Shown one piece after another: positions 9,211 through 18,892 of a DNA stretch of 64,000 nt. Origin of the DNA: Vibrio orientalis CIP 102891 = ATCC 33934 (GTDB lineage: Bacteria; Pseudomonadota; Gammaproteobacteria; Enterobacterales; Vibrionaceae); NCBI RefSeq assembly GCF_000176235.1, contig NZ_ACZV01000004.1, positions 496,001-560,000 of the forward strand, given 5' to 3'. Positions within the stretch are counted from its first letter, which is position 1. The number at the start of each line of letters is the position of its first letter. A program made the position numbers and the translations under genes. Under the pieces are notes generated by a model. It saw only the letters and a program-made list of their open reading frames with translations, was not told the DNA's origin and made no database searches.

Positions 9211-9234
9211 TATACTGCACAGGTGTGTAGTATA
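9211..9234. promoter_or_regulatory. Probable TetR operator
   Basis: Left arm TATACTGCACA and right arm TGTGTAGTATA are inverted repeats matching at 10 of 11 positions, separated by GG. It lies 46 bases before the first adaptor's ATG and overlaps the likely pump promoter. Confidence 0.7.
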
Positions 9235-9279
9235 TAAAGATGACAAATAATGAACACATCGACAAAAGGAATAAGACCA

Positions 9280-10326
9280 ATGATGCGTTTTGCTGCGATA
9301 GGGTTATCCGTATTGGCAATTGCAGGGTGTAACAAGGCTAACTCAGAAATTTCAGAGCCTGTGGTTAAACCCGTTAAGCTGATTGAAGTGCCTAATGTTC
9401 AGAGCGAACGTTATGACGCGTTTATTGCAAATATTGATGCGACAGAGCGTGCATCATTGTCGTTTCAAGTAGCGGGAGAAGTTGAAGAGCTCTTGATACA
9501 TATGGGCAGTGAAGTAACGCAAGGTGATGTACTTGCTAAACTTGATCCAACCGATTACCAATTGGCTTATCAAGCGCGTTTGGCTGAGTTCAATTTGGCT
9601 AAGACGGCGTTCCAAAGAGCGGAAAAACTGCACGCGAAAAAGCTCATCAGTGTTGATACGTACGATCAACATGAGGCGCAGTACAAAGCGGCGTCAGCAT
9701 CACTAGAGCAAGCCAAGACAGATTTGGACTATACGCAAATTATTGCGCCTTTTGATGGTGTGGTCTCAATTACATTTGGTAAAGAACACCAAGTAGTAGG
9801 AGCCAACCAGCCGGTCCTCAACGTTATCGACAACGGCATTATGGACGTGGTGTTTACCATTCCGGTGAGTTATGCCGAGCAGTACGGTTTAGAACATATA
9901 GAGTCGTCAAGCTTTCACGTAGTGATGGACAGCCATAGTGGTGTGGTTATTCCTGCGCAATTCAAAGAGATTTCAACCAAACCCGACAGTGACACCAATA
10001 GCTATTCTGCCAGCGTGTCTATTGAACGCCCAAAGCTAATGAACCTCCTACCGGGTATGACTGCGCAAGTGAAGTTGCTTAATGAAACGAGTCAACGTTA
10101 TGTTCAGATCAATGACACAGCGTGGGTATCTAAAAATGAGACAACCGGTGAGCTATATCGGTTTGATCAAAAATCTCAAACTATCTCTCCAGTTCAAGTT
10201 CAATTGGATAGCAATGGCAATGTGATTGCAGGGCTAAACACTGGCGACCTTATTGTCGAAGCTGGTGTGGAAGCGTTATTACCAGGCCAACAAGTTAAAG
10301 CTTGGACAAAAGAGGGGGGTATTTAA
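9280..10326 (+). CDS. RND efflux periplasmic adaptor (first of two)
   Basis: A membrane-fusion protein of 348 residues. I chose the ATG at 9280 because AAGGA lies 9 bases upstream and it gives a clean lipoprotein signal (MMRFAAIGLSVLAIAGC, lipobox Cys17); an in-frame ATG at 9250 would put ten residues in front of it. Order: lipoyl half (VAGEVEELLIHMGSEV), alpha-helical hairpin (about 95-150), second lipoyl half (IIAPFDGVVS), beta-barrel and membrane-proximal domains. It links the inner-membrane pump to an outer-membrane channel of the TolC type, which is not encoded here. The next gene starts 1 base after the stop. Confidence 0.9.
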   Translation: MMRFAAIGLSVLAIAGCNKANSEISEPVVKPVKLIEVPNVQSERYDAFIANIDATERASLSFQVAGEVEELLIHMGSEVTQGDVLAKLDPTDYQLAYQARLAEFNLAKTAFQRAEKLHAKKLISVDTYDQHEAQYKAASASLEQAKTDLDYTQIIAPFDGVVSITFGKEHQVVGANQPVLNVIDNGIMDVVFTIPVSYAEQYGLEHIESSSFHVVMDSHSGVVIPAQFKEISTKPDSDTNSYSASVSIERPKLMNLLPGMTAQVKLLNETSQRYVQINDTAWVSKNETTGELYRFDQKSQTISPVQVQLDSNGNVIAGLNTGDLIVEAGVEALLPGQQVKAWTKEGGI

Positions 10327-10327
10327 G

Positions 10328-11383
10328 ATGCGCAGTTATAAATTCGTCATAGCGATGCTATCGGTCAGTGTTTTAGCAGCATGTAAGCCAGAGGTCGATC
10401 ACCGACCAACTAAGCCTGTCATGGTGGATACCTTTACTGTAGAGCAAGCTTCTCAGAGCCAATTTAGAAATTTTAACGCCCAAGTGATGCCAGCAGAGCT
10501 CACTCCGTTGGCATTTCGCATTGATGGTGAGTTGTCATCAATGTTGGTAAAAGAGGGGGATCGCGTATCGAAAGGGCAAGTTGTCGCCTTGTTAGATAAT
10601 GCTAAGAGTAAACAGCAATTGATCGACGCTCAAGTGAAGTATGAACTGGCATTGAAGCAAGCCAAGCGTGGTGAGGAGTTACGTGGTAACAAGATGATCT
10701 CACGTGCTGAGTTAGACGAGCTGAATGCAAACTTACAATTGGCAAACGCGAACTTAGGTGCAGCGAAAGCTAGCATGCGTTACACACGTTTGACCGCCCC
10801 TTTTGATGGTGTGATTTCATCTGTTGATAAGAAGAAACATGAGAATGTAACGCCCGGCGAACAAGTGGTCACGATTTATCAAAACGAACAGGTATACGTA
10901 AAGATTGAAGTTTCTGATTCAGTGCTCGCCATGTTGAATCCTGAAGTGAATGCGCAGGGTTACCAACCTACGGCGACTTTTGCAGGTCACGAAGGCAGTT
11001 ATCCTGTTAGCTATTTGGAGCACACCAGTGAGCTTCACCCACAAAGCCAAACCTATGAGATCTGGCTGAACATGCCGCAAATAGAACATCAAATTCTGCC
11101 GGGAACCAGTGCGAGAGTATCGGTTGATCTGATTAAGGCGGGTTTGAGCACATTTGAAGCATATCAACTTCCCATGACAGCAATTGATGCGGGAAATGAA
11201 GCTCAGCAGTTTCATGTCTGGAAACTGGAAAGTGGCGAAGCACACAAATATCCGATCAGTGTTGACCAAATCACAGGTAACGGTGCATTGGTCGCATCGG
11301 GTATTAGTAAAGGCGATGTTCTCATCAATTCAAATCTTAGAAAGCTGCGTGAAGGAATGGAAATTAAAGGAGTTGAGCTGTGA
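10328..11383 (+). CDS. RND efflux periplasmic adaptor (second of two)
   Basis: 351 residues from the ATG at 10328, which follows AGGGGGG inside the end of the previous gene; the longer frame upstream would lie inside that gene. Lipoprotein signal with lipobox LAAC, then lipoyl (RIDGELSSMLVKEGDRV), hairpin and barrel domains. Having two different adaptors is characteristic of TriA/TriB of Pseudomonas TriABC and, from memory, VexI/VexJ of V. cholerae. Both adaptors are needed in TriABC, so a hetero-oligomeric ring is likely. Its stop overlaps the start of the transporter gene by 4 bases. Confidence 0.9.
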   Translation: MRSYKFVIAMLSVSVLAACKPEVDHRPTKPVMVDTFTVEQASQSQFRNFNAQVMPAELTPLAFRIDGELSSMLVKEGDRVSKGQVVALLDNAKSKQQLIDAQVKYELALKQAKRGEELRGNKMISRAELDELNANLQLANANLGAAKASMRYTRLTAPFDGVISSVDKKKHENVTPGEQVVTIYQNEQVYVKIEVSDSVLAMLNPEVNAQGYQPTATFAGHEGSYPVSYLEHTSELHPQSQTYEIWLNMPQIEHQILPGTSARVSVDLIKAGLSTFEAYQLPMTAIDAGNEAQQFHVWKLESGEAHKYPISVDQITGNGALVASGISKGDVLINSNLRKLREGMEIKGVEL

Positions 11384-14300
11384 GCATTGCTGAGTACTCA
11401 ATAAAGAATAAAGTGATCAGTTGGTTATTCCTCGTCATATTGGCAGTGGGCGGTTATACCTCGTTCATGGACTTGGGCAGACTTGAAGATCCTGCGTTTA
11501 CCATCAAAGACGCGATGATTATTTCTACCTATCCTGGGGCAACCTCTCAAGAAGTTGAGGAAGAGCTAACCTATCCGCTGGAAAAGGAAATCCGTAAATT
11601 ACCGTACTTAGACAAAATTACCTCGACATCATCAAACGGAATGTCGCAGATAATGGTCAGCATGGAGATGGAATACGGCCCGGACGAACTGCCACAAATT
11701 TGGGATGAGATGCGTCGTAAGATCAACGATCTTCAACCCACCTTGCCATCTGGCGTCAGCTCTATTCAAATCATTGATGACTTTGGTGATGTATACGGGG
11801 TTATGCTAATGCTGACAGGTAGTGGTTATGACTACATTGAATTGAAACGTTATGCAGACTACCTAAGCCGTGAATTGGAGCTGGTTGATGGTGTCGGAAA
11901 AGTAGCGATTGCTGGCGACCAGCAAGAGCAAGTGTTTGTTGAGGTATCTCTTGAGCGATTAGCGGCACTTAATCTAGACATGAACACGGTTGTGGGTCTA
12001 CTTAGCCAGCAAAATAGTGTTCAGTCTTCTGGTGAAGTTATGGTTAATGGCCAGACGTTAACCATTCGTCCCAATGGAACCATGAGTTCACAGCAAGAGC
12101 TAGAAGAGTTAATCATCCATGGGCGAGATACCGGCAATTTGATTCGCCTTAAAGATGTCGCAACAGTAACGCGTGGCATTCAAGAAAAGCCGAGTAATGT
12201 CGTCACTTTTAACGGACAACCAGCCATAAACCTTGCTATCTCATTTCGCGCTGGAGTCAATGTTGTTGAAGTGGGTAAAGCATTAGAAGCAGAACTCGAA
12301 ACGCTAGAATCTATTCGCCCAGCAGGGGTAGAGATTAACTACTTCTATAATCAGTCGGCGGAAGTCGAGAAGTCAGTCGATGATTTCATCGTCAGCTTAG
12401 GTCAAGCGGTTGCTATCGTAATCATTGTCTTACTATTTGCGATGGGTTTGCGTAGTGGCCTGATCATCGGTGCGGTATTGCTACTGACGGTGATGGGCAC
12501 ATTTATTCTAATGAAGCAAAATGACGTCGAGCTTCACCGTATTTCCCTCGGCGCTCTTATTATCGCACTGGGTATGCTGGTGGATAACGCGATCGTCGTT
12601 GTTGAAGGAATACTGGTTGGATTGAAGCGCGGCAAAACTAAACTTCAAGCCTCGGTTGATATTGTTAAACAGACGCAATGGCCACTGCTTGGCGCGACGA
12701 TCATTGCGATTACGGCATTTGCTCCAATCGGTCTGTCTGAAGATGCGACCGGTGAGTTCATGGGCTCACTATTCTGGGTGCTGTGTTATTCACTTTTCTT
12801 GAGCTGGATTACAGCGCTAACGCTTACACCATTTTTAGCAGATCTACTGCTGAAAGAGGAAGACAAACAAGCACAAGCAGAGGAAGTCGATCCATACAAA
12901 GGCGTCTTGTTTACTGTCTTCGGCGCTAGTCTTAAGTTTGCGTTACGTTTTCGTTGGTTAACCGTCATCAGCATGGTCGGCTTGCTTGTCGCAGCGGTTG
13001 CTGGCTTTGGCATGGTCAAGCAGCAGTTTTTCCCGCCGAGCAATACACCGATGTTCTATGTAGATATGTGGATGCCGGAAGGGACAGACATTCGTGAGAC
13101 GACCAAAGAGACGAAAAAGGTTGAGCAGTACATTCGCCAGCAAGATAACGTCGAGTTTGTGTCTACTACGACAGGACAAGGTCTGCAGCGTTTTGCGCTG
13201 ACTTACCAACCTGAGAAAAGCTATGAAGCTTATACTCAGTTGCAAGTACGTACCTCTGACCGAGAAACCATGTTCGCTTTGCTGGCAGAGCTAGACGAAA
13301 ACTTAGCAGTAGAATTCAACCAACCGACATTTCAGTTTAAGTTGATGGAGTTTGGTCCTTCACCTGCGTCAAAGATTGAAGCACGCATTACAGGGCCGGA
13401 TCCTAAGGTGCTGCGTGAAATCGCTGTACAAGTAGAAGATGTATTGCTTCAAGATCCCGGTGCGAGAAACGTCCGCCATGACTGGCGTGAGCGTACTAAG
13501 GAATTAGTGCCTCAATTCAATGAATCAAAGGCGCGACGCTTAGGCATCTCAAAAGAAGAGTTATCAAATACCTTGCAAATGGCGTTTGGCGGAACACCGA
13601 TTGGTTTGCTGCGCGATGGTACACACATGTTGCCGATCATTACTCGTCTTCCTGAGCAAGAGCGTATTGATTTTGAGTCGCTGGCTAACGTGAAAATTTG
13701 GAGCCCAACACTACAAAGCTATGTTCCTGTTGAGCAAGTTATTGATGGTGTAACTCTTGAATGGCAAGAGCCGTTAATTCAGCGTCGAGATAGAAAGCGT
13801 ACTCTGACCGTTCTTGCCGATCACGACGTGTTAGGACATGAAACACCAGCTAGTTTATTTAGTCGAGTGAAACCAGGCATTGAGGCGCTAACACTCCCTA
13901 CAGGCTATGAAATAACTTGGGGCGGCGAGTATGAATCTTCAAAGGATGCACAAGAAGCCTTGTTTGGTTCTTTGCCAATGGGCTACTTACTGATGTTCAT
14001 TATCACTATGTTGCTGTTTAACTCCCTGAGAAAACCGTTGGTCATTTGGTTCACAGTCCCTCTATCTATCATCGGTGTTTCTATTGGCCTACTTGCGACG
14101 GATATGCCGTTTAGTTTTACCGCCTTCCTCGGACTATTAAGTCTGAGTGGCATGATCTTGAAAAACGGTATTGTATTGCTCGATCAAATCAATATTGAAT
14201 TGGAGTCGGGCAAGGAACCTTATCAAGCAGTATTTGATAGTGCTATTTCGCGAGTCCGTCCGGTTAGTATGGCAGCACTCACCACAATTCTGGGCATGAT

Positions 14301-14442
14301 CCCACTGGTATTTGATGCATTTTTTGGCTCAATGGCGATTACAATTATGGCAGGCTTAGGCTTTGCTACGGTACTAACACTGATTGTTGTACCTGTACTA
14401 TTCGCTATTTTTTATCGAATCAAACCATCCACTGCCGGATAG
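11380..14442 (+). CDS. RND-family efflux transporter (HAE1-like, TriC/VexK type)
   Basis: 1020 residues with the RND layout: TM1, a large periplasmic loop, TM2-6, a second loop, TM8-12. The GTG start overlaps the previous stop (GTGA). TM4 has GMLVDNAIVVVE, with Asp402 followed by Asn403 where AcrB has two Asp residues; TM10 has the Lys928 of MILKNGIVLLD. The Asp-Asn pair is, as far as I recall, a trait of the TriC-like branch and not a defect. It expels amphiphilic compounds by proton antiport with the two adaptors before it. The substrate is unknown; biocides such as triclosan or detergents are the family precedent. Confidence 0.92.
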   Translation: MSIAEYSIKNKVISWLFLVILAVGGYTSFMDLGRLEDPAFTIKDAMIISTYPGATSQEVEEELTYPLEKEIRKLPYLDKITSTSSNGMSQIMVSMEMEYGPDELPQIWDEMRRKINDLQPTLPSGVSSIQIIDDFGDVYGVMLMLTGSGYDYIELKRYADYLSRELELVDGVGKVAIAGDQQEQVFVEVSLERLAALNLDMNTVVGLLSQQNSVQSSGEVMVNGQTLTIRPNGTMSSQQELEELIIHGRDTGNLIRLKDVATVTRGIQEKPSNVVTFNGQPAINLAISFRAGVNVVEVGKALEAELETLESIRPAGVEINYFYNQSAEVEKSVDDFIVSLGQAVAIVIIVLLFAMGLRSGLIIGAVLLLTVMGTFILMKQNDVELHRISLGALIIALGMLVDNAIVVVEGILVGLKRGKTKLQASVDIVKQTQWPLLGATIIAITAFAPIGLSEDATGEFMGSLFWVLCYSLFLSWITALTLTPFLADLLLKEEDKQAQAEEVDPYKGVLFTVFGASLKFALRFRWLTVISMVGLLVAAVAGFGMVKQQFFPPSNTPMFYVDMWMPEGTDIRETTKETKKVEQYIRQQDNVEFVSTTTGQGLQRFALTYQPEKSYEAYTQLQVRTSDRETMFALLAELDENLAVEFNQPTFQFKLMEFGPSPASKIEARITGPDPKVLREIAVQVEDVLLQDPGARNVRHDWRERTKELVPQFNESKARRLGISKEELSNTLQMAFGGTPIGLLRDGTHMLPIITRLPEQERIDFESLANVKIWSPTLQSYVPVEQVIDGVTLEWQEPLIQRRDRKRTLTVLADHDVLGHETPASLFSRVKPGIEALTLPTGYEITWGGEYESSKDAQEALFGSLPMGYLLMFIITMLLFNSLRKPLVIWFTVPLSIIGVSIGLLATDMPFSFTAFLGLLSLSGMILKNGIVLLDQINIELESGKEPYQAVFDSAISRVRPVSMAALTTILGMIPLVFDAFFGSMAITIMAGLGFATVLTLIVVPVLFAIFYRIKPSTAG

Positions 14443-14473
14443 TTCAAGGATTGAAAAAGATTCGTTTCATGCC

Positions 14474-14499
14474 AGCCCGGATTTATTCCGGGCTTTTTT
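14474..14499 (+). terminator. Terminator of RND operon
   Basis: AGCCCGGA and TCCGGGCT pair around TTTAT, followed by TTTTT. It is 32 bases after the transporter stop. Confidence 0.9.
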
Positions 14500-14685
14500 C
14501 TATCACGTTTCTGGTCTTGAAAACGACCTGATGATTTTTCATGCTGAAGAGAGTAAAATTCTCTGCTTCGAACAGTATTCTTGAACATTGCCTTATAAGC
14601 GTTTCTTATCATGTACTCGTCACCTTTTCGTACTGAAATGCTAAATTGAATCACAGACTAAAATTTCCTAGAAAGAACGAGTTGT

Positions 14686-16446
14686 ATGACCAAAACTGAG
14701 TTTTTCTCGCATTACGTGCGCATGAATCGCAAGTCGTACTTGCTTGCGATTGTATTTATCTTTCTTGTTAACTGGCTGCAAGTTGAAATCCCACGTTACA
14801 TTCAACTAGCGATTGATCTTATTGAAGATGCGTCGGTGACAGGTCATACGCAGCTTAAAAGCTATGTTGGTATAGTGGTCGCTATGTCGATTGCTATGGT
14901 GGTTGTACGTATTTTATCCCGCATCTATGCATTGAACCCCGGCAGGATTACAGAAGCGGCACTAAAGAACACACTCCTTAAAAAGCTCAATCGTTTACCG
15001 AGTAGCTTTCATCAGCAGTTTGCCTCCGGTCGCCTAATTTCAATTATCAACAATGACCTCAGTGGAATTCGACTTTTATTTGGCGTCGGCTTTTTGCAGT
15101 TTTTTAATGCCTTGTTAGCTCTGTCATTAACGCCCTTATATATGTGGCGTATTTCGCCTGAGCTTACGTTGTACTCTGTCATTCCCATCTCAATTGCTTT
15201 CGTCATATTTCGAGTGGGTTTTACACGTATGAAGACCTTACACCTTGAACATATGCATCGACTGCAAAACTTGTCGGCTCAAATGATGAATTACTTGTCT
15301 GGCATTGACTTGATAAAGAGCCAAAACATGTCTCCTTGGGTGAAAACTGAGATCGAGAAACTTAACCAACAATTGCTCCGCTGTCGCATGAGAATTATGC
15401 GTATACAAGTCTACTTTATGCCAGTGTTGGATTACGCCAATGACTTAATGAAGGTCATTATTCTTGGTCTAGGTGGGTATATGTTGATGGCACAAGAGTT
15501 AACATTGGGTGAGATAACGGCATTTCTGACCTATTCAGTGTTGCTTGCTATGCCTCTAATGCAGTTGGGCCGTATTGCGACCATTTACCAACGAGGGATC
15601 GTCGGTATCCAAAGTGCTCAAACAATCTTGAATGCAGATATGCCAAAGCTGGAAGAAATTAAACTTTCTCAACCTGAAGTTGAACAGCTCACAGGGAAAA
15701 CCATTTCTATCCGAAACTTGAGTTTTCAGTACGATGTGGATGAAGAAAAAGTCCTTTCCAATATTAGTTTTGATATCCCGAAAGGAAAAAAAGTCGGGGT
15801 GCTTGGTGGGATAGGTGCAGGCAAGACAACGCTGGTTAACTGCCTAAACCATCACTTGGAGGTGCCAGCAGGCAGTATCTTTATTGGTGATAGAGACATT
15901 ACCTCTTTTTCGCGCTCGGACTTACGTCGTTATATAAAAACAGTGACCCAAGATCCGTATTTGTTTTCAGCAACGGTTGAAGACAATATCCGCTTTGGTA
16001 GTCAGAGTGAGGTGACTAAAGCGCAAGTCGATGAAGTTTTAGAACTCAGTCAGTTAGCCGGTGATGTTTCTCGTTTTGAACACGGTGACCAAACTCTCGT
16101 GGGCGAAAAAGGCATTATGTTGTCGGGAGGTCAAAAACAAAGGCTCAGTATCGCGCGCGCGCTTTTAGAGCCAGCAGAGTTGATCATCATGGATAACGTA
16201 CTCTCTGCAGTTGATTACGAAACAGAGCGAAAAATCCTAGAAAATCTATTCGACCATCTAGGCGATAAGTCAGTTTTGGTGGTGTCTCACCGTGTCAATG
16301 CACTTGAATATATGGATGAGATTGTTGTTTTAAATAACGGTGAGGTTATTGCACGAGGTGATCATAAAACGTTGCTCAAAACGTGTGATTACTATTTAGA
16401 AACTTGGCAATTACAACAAAATGAGACGGAGGCAACAGCATGTTAA
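14686..16446 (+). CDS. ABC exporter half-transporter, MdlA-like, degenerate Walker B
   Basis: 586 residues: six-helix exporter transmembrane domain (about 1-310), then a nucleotide-binding domain. Walker A is GGIGAGKTT and the signature LSGGQ is canonical. Walker B is LIIMDN, so the catalytic Glu after the Asp is Asn. It overlaps the next ABC gene by 7 bases, and that gene has the opposite defect, so the two should form a heterodimer. It is most like MdlA of E. coli by overall pattern. The substrate is unknown (drug, lipid or peptide). The preceding operon ends in a terminator, so this pair has its own promoter in 14500-14685. Confidence 0.88.
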   Translation: MTKTEFFSHYVRMNRKSYLLAIVFIFLVNWLQVEIPRYIQLAIDLIEDASVTGHTQLKSYVGIVVAMSIAMVVVRILSRIYALNPGRITEAALKNTLLKKLNRLPSSFHQQFASGRLISIINNDLSGIRLLFGVGFLQFFNALLALSLTPLYMWRISPELTLYSVIPISIAFVIFRVGFTRMKTLHLEHMHRLQNLSAQMMNYLSGIDLIKSQNMSPWVKTEIEKLNQQLLRCRMRIMRIQVYFMPVLDYANDLMKVIILGLGGYMLMAQELTLGEITAFLTYSVLLAMPLMQLGRIATIYQRGIVGIQSAQTILNADMPKLEEIKLSQPEVEQLTGKTISIRNLSFQYDVDEEKVLSNISFDIPKGKKVGVLGGIGAGKTTLVNCLNHHLEVPAGSIFIGDRDITSFSRSDLRRYIKTVTQDPYLFSATVEDNIRFGSQSEVTKAQVDEVLELSQLAGDVSRFEHGDQTLVGEKGIMLSGGQKQRLSIARALLEPAELIIMDNVLSAVDYETERKILENLFDHLGDKSVLVVSHRVNALEYMDEIVVLNNGEVIARGDHKTLLKTCDYYLETWQLQQNETEATAC

Positions 16447-18227
16447 AAGGTGTCGACGTCAAATACCTTAAGCACTTTTTCAAGTTCGCCAAGAAGTATA
16501 AAAAGTCAGCGATTTTAGGTATCGCCATGTTGCCGCTTACTGTGGTGACGAGCTTATTGTTTCCTTGGTTGATCATTCAAATAATTGATGTTCACCTCAG
16601 CCAAGGAGACATGCAAGGGTTGCTAGAATATGTCGCGTATTTAGTCGCGGTTCTAGTGATGAGTTACCTTGTTGATACGACTTACTCATACAATTTGCGA
16701 AAAACGGGGCAAAATACGGTCACTGATATGCGAAGTGTTCTATTTGACCGCGTATTAAAGTTACCACGCAGCTATTTTGATAGTACGCCTATTGGTGTCA
16801 CTTTATCTCGTTTGACAAGTGACCTAGAAACCGTTGGCGAGACGTTCGTTCAATCGGTGGTGGGTTTAGTCAAGGATACTTTGAACACCATCGCCTTGTT
16901 GGTCATGATGTTTTTGATCGATTGGAAGCTGACTCTTATTGTATTGTTCGTTATGCCGCCAGTGATGTACCTAACGGTGTACGTTCGAAACCGGCTACGT
17001 GAGCTGTATCTACTAACTCGATCTGCGCTAGCAAGAGGAGTTGGTTTTTTGCAGGAAGTCTTGTTCGGTATGAAAACCGTGCAAATGTATCGTGCAGAGT
17101 CACAAGTAGAAGAGAAGTTCAAAAGCTATACCGATGAATTTTTGCATGCGCAGAAGAAGATCAATAAATATGATGCGATTCTGTTCTCGTTTATTTCGGG
17201 TATCACCTCTGTGACGATTGCTCTATTGATTTGGTACGGTTCAGAACAAGTGATTGAAGGCGCTTTGACACTCGGCGTTCTGATTGCATTTATCAATACA
17301 TTAGAAAAAGTCTTTGTCCCGATACGCGACTTTACCTCTCAAATTGCCTCAATACAAAGCTCATTCGCCGCGTTCGACCATATTGAAGAGCTCTTTGCTC
17401 AACCGACAGCAGAAGAAGGGCGTCAACTATTGCCGAGTCAGGAAGTGAAACGTCAACTAACACAGTTCGAGACATTGGAGTTTCGTAATGTGAGTTTCCG
17501 CTACAAAGGCGATGCCCCATATGTTTTGAATAATGTCTCCTTTGTACTCGAAAAAGGTCATCAAATTGCGCTGGTGGGCTCAACAGGTTCTGGGAAGTCG
17601 ACAATACTTCGGTTGATCTCTAGGACCTATCTAAACTACGAAGGTAGCATCTTATTAAATGGCATCGAGTTGTCAGACATTGCCGTAGAGGACTCCATGC
17701 ACCTATTCTCGTTAATGATGCAGGAGGTTCATTTATTTGAAGAGAGCATCGAGTTTAACATCGCTTTAGGTAAACCCGAGATAGAGAGCAAGGATGTCGA
17801 ACAATCGGCACAATATGTGTACGCGAATCGATTTATCGACAAGCTTCCTGGGCGATATGACTTTAAAATCGAAAAGAATGGTTCGAACCTGTCAGTAGGG
17901 CAAACCCAGCTGATCTCCTTTGCTCGTGCTGTTGCACAAGGTGGACAAGTTATGATGTTAGATGAAGCAACAAGTTCGGTCGATTCTATCACTGAGTCCC
18001 TCATTCAAAAGGCGATGCAACGATTGTTTAATGATAAGACGGTTATCGCAATCGCACACCGCTTGAGTACCGTAAGGCACTCTGACTTGATACTCGTGTT
18101 AGAAAAAGGTGAGATTGTGGAGCGAGGAAATCATAAACAGCTACTGGCTCTCAATGGTCTGTACGCAGGCTTGCTAAATGAAACTATCAAGTCATCGACT
18201 GAAAATATCGAAACCGCAAACCAATAG
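16440..18227 (+). CDS. ABC exporter half-transporter, MdlB-like, degenerate signature
   Basis: 595 residues with exporter transmembrane domain and nucleotide-binding domain. Walker A GSTGSGKST and Walker B MMLDEATSSVD are canonical, with the catalytic Glu present. The signature is LSVGQ, with Val replacing the first Gly. Paired with the upstream protein, one composite ATP site is fully canonical (Walker A/B here, LSGGQ there) and the other is double-degenerate. This is the hallmark of asymmetric heterodimeric exporters such as TM287/288. The start codon lies inside the end of the upstream gene, implying translational coupling. Confidence 0.9.
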   Translation: MLKGVDVKYLKHFFKFAKKYKKSAILGIAMLPLTVVTSLLFPWLIIQIIDVHLSQGDMQGLLEYVAYLVAVLVMSYLVDTTYSYNLRKTGQNTVTDMRSVLFDRVLKLPRSYFDSTPIGVTLSRLTSDLETVGETFVQSVVGLVKDTLNTIALLVMMFLIDWKLTLIVLFVMPPVMYLTVYVRNRLRELYLLTRSALARGVGFLQEVLFGMKTVQMYRAESQVEEKFKSYTDEFLHAQKKINKYDAILFSFISGITSVTIALLIWYGSEQVIEGALTLGVLIAFINTLEKVFVPIRDFTSQIASIQSSFAAFDHIEELFAQPTAEEGRQLLPSQEVKRQLTQFETLEFRNVSFRYKGDAPYVLNNVSFVLEKGHQIALVGSTGSGKSTILRLISRTYLNYEGSILLNGIELSDIAVEDSMHLFSLMMQEVHLFEESIEFNIALGKPEIESKDVEQSAQYVYANRFIDKLPGRYDFKIEKNGSNLSVGQTQLISFARAVAQGGQVMMLDEATSSVDSITESLIQKAMQRLFNDKTVIAIAHRLSTVRHSDLILVLEKGEIVERGNHKQLLALNGLYAGLLNETIKSSTENIETANQ

Positions 18228-18268
18228 TTTAATCCATATTCTCAGAGCAAATTCAATAATACTATGCC

Positions 18269-18293
18269 GCCCGAATTTATTTCGGGCTTTTTT
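18269..18293 (+). terminator. Terminator of ABC exporter operon
   Basis: GCCCGAA and TTCGGGC pair around TTTAT, then TTTTTT. Confidence 0.9.
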
Positions 18294-18892
18294 ATACCTT
18301 CAATATTAAGTGTCGATAAATAAAGAAAATATATAGTAGATATTTCTCGTTGACTGACTAAATATAGACTATGGTATAGATAAAAATTATTTATCGAGCC
18401 TTTATTAATCATGGCCTTATAAATTTCATGTCTATATCATGACTGACGTATTGACCAAGTTTAATACTAAAGTTTAAATCCCTATTGATAACGTTCCTAT
18501 TAAATTTGGTTGAACTATGGTTACCATGTTATTGATATTTCGCGTAATGGAATTTTTATGCAACTTTAGTCAAATTACTAATTATTCTTTTTGAAACAAT
18601 GACTTACGACTTAATGACTGGTTTGTTGGTTAAAAAATAATCAGGAAAAACATGCACTTAAAGCGCATTAACATCAATATAACATTTCATTCTATATGAG
18701 ACTTCGTTCAACTTTACGAAGTAATTCTTAGAAAATATTTGAACTGTAATAAATTAGGATTAGTTTTAAATATTAAAAGGTACAGGGAAGCCTTGATTGA
18801 ATTTATTTAAATTTCATTTGTACGTATTGAGTAACGTATAAATTAGTACTTATCACTTTTTATTTATTGCTTGTTAAGAATGGAGTCCATTA
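18294..18892. other. Long AT-rich leader region upstream of phaB
   Basis: About 600 bases without a recognised gene. A 15-codon frame at 18652-18699 has AGGA 6 bases before its ATG and is followed at once by an 8-base-loop hairpin (ACTTCGT at 18701-18707, ACGAAGT at 18716-18722). This could be a leader peptide plus hairpin, or chance. Another short palindrome (GATAAA/TTTATC) is at 18379-18395. The PHB promoter is presumably here. Confidence 0.4.

Noticed and set aside
9250..9279. Earlier ATG for first RND adaptor
   Set aside because: It adds ten residues before a perfect lipoprotein signal; the real ribosome-binding site AAGGA is between the two ATGs.
11380..14442. Asp-Asn in TM4 as evidence of a dead RND pump
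   Set aside because: The same pair is, as I recall, usual in the TriC-like branch, and the TM10 Lys is intact.
14412..14654. Minus-strand frame of 80 codons after the RND operon
   Set aside because: It crosses the operon terminator and the end of the transporter gene and its product looks like random basic sequence.
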